Shown piece after piece: positions 59,601 through 64,000 of a stretch of DNA of 64,000 nt (positions within the stretch are counted from its first letter, which is position 1; each line of letters starts with the position of its first letter). The DNA comes from Eucommia ulmoides (Eukaryota > Streptophyta > Magnoliopsida > Garryales > Eucommiaceae): contig CM028329.1 in assembly GCA_016647705.1 (NCBI GenBank), positions 58,111,231 through 58,175,230 on the forward strand. The letters run 5' to 3'. The position numbers and the translations under genes were made by a program. A model generated the notes under the pieces. That model was not told the DNA's origin. It saw only the letters and a program-made list of their open reading frames with translations, and did not search any database.

Positions 59601-59937
59601 GGGCCTAACTCACTCTAAAAAACATAAGAGGATTGTCCTAACCTTTATATATAGCTCAGGATCAGATAACATAAGCAATACGAGATTCAACAATTACTAT
59701 GAGCGGGTGGATCTTTTATAGTTCTTTGACATCAATTTTTTTATAGTTCTTTGACATCAAATTTTTTGGCAGCAAAATACGGGGGTTTCGGACGACGATT
59801 TTGTTTCACATGTGAACAAATGGTGTGAGGTAGGGGCATCTCTTGTGGGAGGTTGCTGCAGAACTACTCCAAATACTATCAGAGCTATTTACAGGACGCT
59901 CTCCAACACCAGATCTGCTGCTTTGCCTTCCCAATGA
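54379..59937 (+). CDS. HMT: Homocysteine S-methyltransferase
   Basis: Zinc-dependent enzyme moving a methyl group from S-methylmethionine to homocysteine, giving two methionines; part of the plant S-methylmethionine cycle. Exons: 54379-54558, 55567-55623, 56695-56924, 57396-57525, 57908-58111, 59078-59149, 59773-59937; all GT-AG, in phase, 345 residues, normal family length. Motifs: VIDGGFATELERHGADLNDP (near 26-45), AGADIIITASYQATIQGF, GADLIAFETVPNKVEAQAF, and the zinc ligands GINCTPP (Cys252) and GGCCRTTP (Cys319, Cys320). No transit peptide is evident, so probably cytosolic. Introns hold MITEs (intron 2), TRIM sequence (introns 3, 5, 6), and in intron 1 a possible degraded TRIM-like stretch (54890-55140). 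The start is the first ATG, giving a family-length N-terminus. The HMT1/2/3 class was not assigned. Confidence 0.95.
55655..55938. mobile_element. GTTTGGTTA-ended MITE, copy 4 (reverse, partial), HMT intron 2
   Basis: On the minus strand it shares CCCAAAATTTTGGGAATAAT, AAGAATATGAGAAATAAAAA and ATTTACTTCTA with copies 1 and 3, in the same order; one end is missing. Confidence 0.6.
55950..56452. mobile_element. Second MITE-like element, HMT intron 2
   Basis: Left end TTAGGGTAGGTTTGGTTGAA; right end CACCCAAATAAACGCGCCCT followed by TAA, inversely similar. The interior has inverted TTCATTTTC/GAAAATGA-rich arms. Similar phrases at 10430-10990. No coding. Confidence 0.5.
56453..56653. repeat. Small GTTTGG-ended MITE and (TC)n(AC)n microsatellite
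   Basis: GAGTTTGGTTTTCATGG to GCTGCCAAACAGTACCT (about 56458-56596) has GTTTGG-type inverted ends and AATTCC repeats; similar short elements appear near 4690-4770 and 59983-60070. It is followed by (TC)n then (AC)n at 56603-56653, 40 bp before HMT exon 3. Confidence 0.4.
56962..57017 (+). mobile_element. TRIM LTR fragment, HMT intron 3
   Basis: CTCATCTTACAAGACGTCTT then GAGTTAGGCCAATTAGATTT and CTACA: the 3' half of the TRIM LTR (compare 46050-46108), ending at the LTR's CA. No internal region follows. Confidence 0.6.
58300..58820 (-). mobile_element. TRIM retrotransposon, tandem, copy 2, HMT intron 5
   Basis: On the plus strand: LTR 58300-58412 (TGTAAGAACC...TTCAACA), internal 58413-58619 with two related 80-100-bp units, LTR 58620-58734, then a third internal unit to 58820. 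The LTR-internal-LTR-internal order mirrors copy 1 near MCCA. The primer-site region next to the second LTR is decayed (GGCTTATATCA for GCTCTGATATCA). No coding. Confidence 0.75.
59416..59692 (-). mobile_element. TRIM retrotransposon, copy 3 (partial), HMT intron 6
   Basis: Partial LTR to about 59470, internal unit (CCCCCTCACAAGCAAGATGG), primer-site complement AGTTCTGATATCA, and LTR 59587-59692 (TGTAGGAACTCAATGG to GAGATTCAACA). Same orientation as copy 2. The adjacent ATTACTATGAGCGGGTGG suggests a further internal piece. Confidence 0.65.
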
Positions 59938-60899
59938 CTCTCCAACGCATTAAAAAACCGGTTCGAAAAATGTCTCTTCTTAAGGTACTGTTTGGTTGTG
60001 AGTAATTGGAAGCAGGGAATTAGTATGAGAAATGATCCGACGCCGAGCCTCGAATTTTGTGCTTCCAAACACTACTTAATTTCAAGTCCGGAGGAAAGAA
60101 AAGCCGATGAGCTGCCCTTCGAAGTGGTGGTCGGTTTCTGAATGACAAACCGGTTTATTAAATGAAGGAGCAGCTCATCGAAGTCGTTATTTTAAGGGCA
60201 TTTTAGGCATAAAAATATTTTTTGCTTGTTGTAATAGTCATGGCTACTTCTTATTTTGTGTTCTTGTTCGTCTTATTTCGTGTTCTTGTTCTTTTTTCAG
60301 GCAATGAGGGACCTAAAATTATGACTATTTAATATTACGCTATGAGTTATATAATCTATATACTATATATGGGTGTACGAAGATGTTCATACATATAAAA
60401 TAGTTCGGAGTATTGAAATATCAAATTATATATTAATATATTTTATTTTTATTTGTGGGTAATTGGATTCACGATCGTTTCAATACATGGATGTTCTACC
60501 AATATCTTGAGACACTGCATTTTTGTCTTGAAAAGATTTGTCATTCAATCTTGTACAGAAAGGGATATTATCTTTTTTAAGGATATATTATCTTTTTTAG
60601 GATAATAATTTCACAAAATATTTTTTTTTCTATATTATAGTTTTATTTTATTTATTAAATTTTGAATATTGTGAATATAAAAGAGACTAAGTAACATTTT
60701 TTTTTTATAAAAACCTATTTTCAAAATTAGAGAAAATTACATTTTAAATCTTCTAATTATTGATAAGTTTTTAAATAATTTTTCTATGTTCGTGTTTCAT
60801 TTTAAACCCTTTACGTACTAACATATTTTTAAATGGTCGGTCTACTAAAAATTTCGTTAAAAATAACATAATGTCATAAGTGACCGAATGGAAAGGTAA
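59938..60899. other. HMT downstream region and AT-rich intergenic DNA
   Basis: HMT 3' UTR, then a small GTTTGG-ended MITE-like segment (about 59983-60070), then AT-rich DNA. No gene seen. Confidence 0.45.
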
Positions 60900-61084
60900 A
60901 ATAGGTTTTTTAGTACTTTTAAAAAATTTTTAATCATTTTTTTTTTTGACCTCTCTATGCTGCTCAACTATCTCTCTCTCTTCCACAACCCATATTCAGT
61001 TTGAAGACCTTCTTCAATACCCATTTCATCGTTTCCACCATTGTTGAGTGACTGAAGCTTTTACTTTTGGCAATTTCCGTAAGC

Positions 61085-61188
61085 GTCAATCGAGTTGATC
61101 ACGTGAGACCTCATGTGGCCCCCCAAGGATCTTCCACAGGGGAAGCTCTTGCTGCAGAATTTGCAGAGATGTTTTTATCTTCTTCCAT
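61085..61188 (-). pseudogene. N-terminal fragment of a ZAT-like C2H2 zinc-finger gene, frameshifted
   Basis: An ATG at 61188 begins MEEDKN. In the next frame the text reads KHLCKFCSKSFPCGRSLGGH followed by MRSH, the first plant C2H2 zinc finger with its GRSLGGH core (family core QALGGH or RSLGGH). A small indel after GAAGAAGAT puts the ATG and the finger in different frames. No further fingers or EAR motif follow. It lies about 420 bp downstream of the NIP-like exon, same strand. Confidence 0.7.
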
Positions 61189-61611
61189 TGGAAATGAAAT
61201 TTAATTCCTAGAAAACGATCGGAGAAGCTGAAGGATTTTGATTGAACAGGGGAATTCAAGAAAATGCAACAGAAATAATACCCAGATGAGAGAATCAAAT
61301 CGGAAGCTCAAAATCTGAAGTGAAATTCAAGTGGGTAACGAGATTTTTTGAATCTTGAAACGGATCAAAGAAAACCCATCTCAGATTTCACGGATTCTTT
61401 GGAATCTACAAAAAATCAAAGAAGAGGGTTGTTTTTCTAGTCTCTCTCTCTCTAGGGAGTTGAAATAAGGTACCCACTGCAAGGAATAAGGCCATCAGTT
61501 CCAATTACATTTGAATTTCAACTTCTGAAACCCGCAAATAGATCCGTAATCGATTGCCGATTGATCTCGAAATCAAAAGATTGAACGAAACAGAACAAAT
61601 GCGACACGCAC

Positions 61612-61777
61612 CTAATGCGAAGAAGAAGGTGAAGATCGCAGAGAAAACATTCCCAATAACCGCAGAAACCGCGCAGCTGAAGAATTCTTTCACTCTGTCA
61701 ACCGAATTCCGAAACGTAAACGAAGGCGCCGAATCCACGCACGGCAAAAAACGAGATGGGTAGGCGTAGAACTCCAT
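61612..61777 (-). pseudogene. First exon of a NEP1-interacting-protein-like (NIP/NIPL) RING gene, rest missing
   Basis: Minus strand begins MEFYAYPSRFLPCVDSAPSF, continues RNSVDRVKEFFSCAVSAVIG and ends IFTFFFAL with donor TTAG|GTGCGT. This resembles the N-terminal membrane region of plant NIP-like RING-H2 proteins, whose next exon should begin near GTLLGA. No such exon, and no RING-H2 C-terminus, is found downstream to 59938. The frame itself is open and undamaged. Either a captured first exon or a recently truncated gene. Confidence 0.7.
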
Positions 61778-61920
61778 TGATTAACCAACACAAACACACA
61801 ACAAGCAAAGATCTAAGAAAGAAGAGGGTGAGGGAGGGAGAATTGAGAGGGAGAGAGATGTGAAGAAGAGGGGAAAAAAAAAAAAAAAAAATGAAAAAAA
61901 TGATTAAAAATTAAAAAAAT

Positions 61921-63190
61921 ATAAAATAATTATTTTATCCCTCCATTCTATTATCACAGAATTTTTGACAAAAATAAATTAATATATAAAAAATTTAAAA
62001 TAAAATATACAAATTTAAAAAAAATATAGAAAAATGTTTTAAAATATATTTTCCCATTAAATTATTTAAACCCAAGACTTGTACCCCTAAAATGTATTTT
62101 TCCTTTAAATTATTCAAACCCAAGACTTGTACCCCTTTTTTTTTTTTTTTTTTTTCTAGAAGTTCTTGGGATAAATCACACTTTGCATCCCTAATATTTA
62201 GGTGCACTCTCAATTTGCTCCCTGAACATTTACCTTTTAAATTGAGATAATTGGTCAATAATACGGTCTAATTCATAGTTTATCTTATTTTAATTTTAAG
62301 TCGAATATAATTCCTTTTATTTTGTTTTACCTTGTTTTCTAATCCCATAGTCAATGTTCCTCGTATGTGTAGCCAAATACTTTCAATAAATGTTTGAATC
62401 ATCGACTACCGGTGTCACCTTTTGTTGCCCCTACCATCTTCCGGTCATCGAATCTCAGGCTTTCATCGGGAAGTTCGGCCACCGGCATCCATATTTTTCT
62501 TTTAAATTACATGTAATTATTTTTTAAGTGTATTTTTAAGTGTAATTTCTAGTTACATTTTTGTTATTTTTAGGCGTCCGGTAACCGAAAAATTAATTTA
62601 GTGTAATTAAAAAAATATGATAAAAATATTTATATAGAATTAGTGATATAACTAAAAAAAAATCGGGCAGCTGAAGGTTTGGCGACAGGCTATGCTCGGA
62701 ATTAGATGGCCAAAGTCTGGTGATCGACAACAGTTGACAACACAACACTAATTGGAACATTAGTTTGTATGAACTAGATGAGAGCAAAACAAAAATAATT
62801 ATTTGATTTAGAAATTTTTCTTAATTTGGTATGGTTTATAGGACCTCCTATTAACTATCCGTTCAAAATTTATATTTTGTATCAGTTTGGTTCAATTGTC
62901 TAATTCGAATCAATTTTATCAGCAAAATTAATCATACGACTTGTGTACTGAATAACCATTACACAATTAAAAAAAAAAAATTATGTTACACTCTATAGTC
63001 TTAAAATCCGAATAACATTACATTTTGCCAATTATTCAGGCAAAAATTTGATCGAAATTAGTTAATTAGATCAAATTGATATGAAAAGTAAGGGTCAAAT
63101 TGATACGAAAAGTAAGGGTCAAATTGCAAGATTAAAAATCAAACATCAAGATGAAGGAATAAATGAGATACCAACAAAAGTGTAAGTCTA
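61921..63190. repeat. AT-rich intergenic DNA with a 48-bp tandem duplication
   Basis: AAACCCAAGACTTGTACCCC occurs at 62068-62087 and 62116-62135 within a 48-bp period. TTTTTTT runs and a C/G-richer patch (62400-62490) occur; no coding motif recognised. GGGTCAAATTGATACGAAAA and GTAAGGGTCAAATTG phrases repeat near 63085-63125. Confidence 0.5.
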
Positions 63191-63273
63191 GATTATATGA
63201 GTCAAGTCAATGTCTTTTAACGGAGAATGGAGGATATAAATTTGTATGTACAAACCTCGAGTTGCCATTATAC

Positions 63274-64000
63274 ATGAAAATGAATCTTTTAGTTAATAAG
63301 CCACTCCTCCATCATCTTGTTTGTTCAATATTCATAGCCACCATTGTCATTGCTTTGCCTTCAAGAGTAGTTGCAGAGGAAGAAGAAGAAGAACTTGCTC
63401 TTCTGGCATGGAAATCAAGCCTTGATAACCAAACCCAATTCTCTTTATCTTCATGGGTTGAAAACAGCCGCACCAGCAGCCGCCCCCGCCATTGCTTCAA
63501 TTGGCTTGGGATTGTTTGCAACAAACCTGGAAATGTAGTCCATATAAACCTCACAAATCATGGCTTGAAAGGTACCCTTTATGATCTCAATTTCTCAGCT
63601 TTCCCCCATCTGCACACCTTGGATCTCCGTAACAACTCCCTCTATGGCTCCATTCCTTCCTCCATTGCCAATCTCTCTCACCTCATATATCTAGACTTAT
63701 CCATCAACCAGTTCACCGGTCCAATCACGCCCGCAATAGGCCTGCTAAAAAATCTAACCGTTTTTCAAATTTTCATTAACTATCTCAGCGGTTCCATCCC
63801 TGAAGAAACGGGGATGCTTGGCGCTCTCACGACACTCAACCTGTCGAGAAACGAGCTCACGGGTCCTATTCCTGTTTCAATCGGAAACCTGAAAAACCTA
63901 ACGATTCTACACCTCTTTCTCAACCGTCTCTCCGGTCATATCCCTTCAAGTATCGGGAACTTGACAAAGCTGAAGCTATTGTCTCTGCAACAGAACCAAT
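63274..64000 (+). CDS. LRR receptor-like kinase (MIK2-like), N-terminal part, runs off window
   Basis: Open from ATG 63274 (alternative Met at 63280) to the window end, 242 codons. Signal peptide (hydrophobic LVCSIFIATIVIALP), then the LRR N-terminal cap EELALLAWKSSLDNQTQFSL ... CFNWLGIVCN, then 24-residue plant LRRs: LHTLDLRNNSLYGSIPSSIA, LIYLDLSINQFTGPI, LTVFQIFINYLSGSIPEE, LTTLNLSRNELTGPIPVSIG, LTILHLFLNRLSGHIPSSIG. The pattern and cap match the MDIS1-interacting receptor-like kinase 2 group (LRR subfamily XI/XII type); the transmembrane and kinase parts would lie beyond 64000. TATA-like GGATATAAATTTG at 63232-63244. No stop seen; it could be a receptor-like protein instead. Confidence 0.85.
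   Translation, partial: MKMNLLVNKPLLHHLVCSIFIATIVIALPSRVVAEEEEEELALLAWKSSLDNQTQFSLSSWVENSRTSSRPRHCFNWLGIVCNKPGNVVHINLTNHGLKGTLYDLNFSAFPHLHTLDLRNNSLYGSIPSSIANLSHLIYLDLSINQFTGPITPAIGLLKNLTVFQIFINYLSGSIPEETGMLGALTTLNLSRNELTGPIPVSIGNLKNLTILHLFLNRLSGHIPSSIGNLTKLKLLSLQQNQ

Larger units (their letters stand above)
60900..61920 (-). mobile_element. Probable gene-fragment-carrying transposon (NIP-like plus ZAT-like pieces)
   Basis: Two unrelated gene heads lie in one orientation inside about 1 kb. Both borders have an AT-rich segment reading TTTTTAATCATTTTTTTT towards the inside (left at about 60935, right, inverted, at about 61890), which may be terminal inverted repeats of a Mutator-like element. 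No target duplication was identified and no transposase is present. GA-rich leaders precede each fragment, as in promoters or 5' UTRs. Confidence 0.45.

Noticed and set aside
61612-61777. Complete NIP-like RING gene on the minus strand
   Set aside because: No downstream exon with GTLLGA or RING-H2 could be found between 59938 and 61611; a different gene fragment follows instead.

Overview
The window is nuclear DNA of a dicot-type flowering plant. It carries spliced genes with GT-AG introns (a NET1 actin-binding protein, mitochondrial methylcrotonyl-CoA carboxylase alpha, homocysteine S-methyltransferase, the start of an LRR receptor kinase), an AT-rich background, and dense plant transposons (hAT, Helitron, Copia, TRIM, Stowaway, solo LTRs). 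The species cannot be named from the sequence.

Layout. 1-5880: NET1-type gene on the minus strand; its C-terminal end lies beyond base 1. 5881-31400: a 25-kb gene-poor block of mobile elements. It holds two copies (A, about 7500-9480; B, about 28905-31410) of an element packed with GTTAACG palindromes; a possible relative (C, about 11160-15535) split by a 2.4-kb solo LTR; a LINE tail; a Helitron (19531 to about 26462) with captured fragments of XPB/ERCC3 and probably CNOT10, itself interrupted by a 3.8-kb hAT element with perfect 8-bp target duplication; a second Helitron abutting the first (26463-27658); and a solo LTR (28377-28840). 31670-45804: MCCA, 15 clear coding exons plus a probable micro-exon, with a Stowaway, a complete-length Copia and a small Helitron in its introns. 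45996-53088: tandem TRIM, broken Copia gag between inverted LTRs, a 1.3-kb foldback element, a MITE and another solo LTR. 54379-59937: HMT, 7 exons, with introns full of MITEs and TRIM copies. 60900-61920: first-exon pieces of a NIP-like RING gene and a ZAT-like C2H2 zinc-finger gene joined in one orientation, probably inside a transposon. 63274-64000: start of an LRR receptor-like kinase gene.

Function. The host genes are not an operon and share no obvious pathway. MCCA acts in mitochondrial leucine degradation, HMT in methionine / S-methylmethionine cycling, NET1 links membranes to actin, and the LRR kinase is a surface receptor. The main interest is the transposon layer: Helitron gene capture, a palindrome-rich repeat family, tandem TRIMs, and a composite of two gene heads. 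All family names rest on motif recognition by eye; no database search was run.
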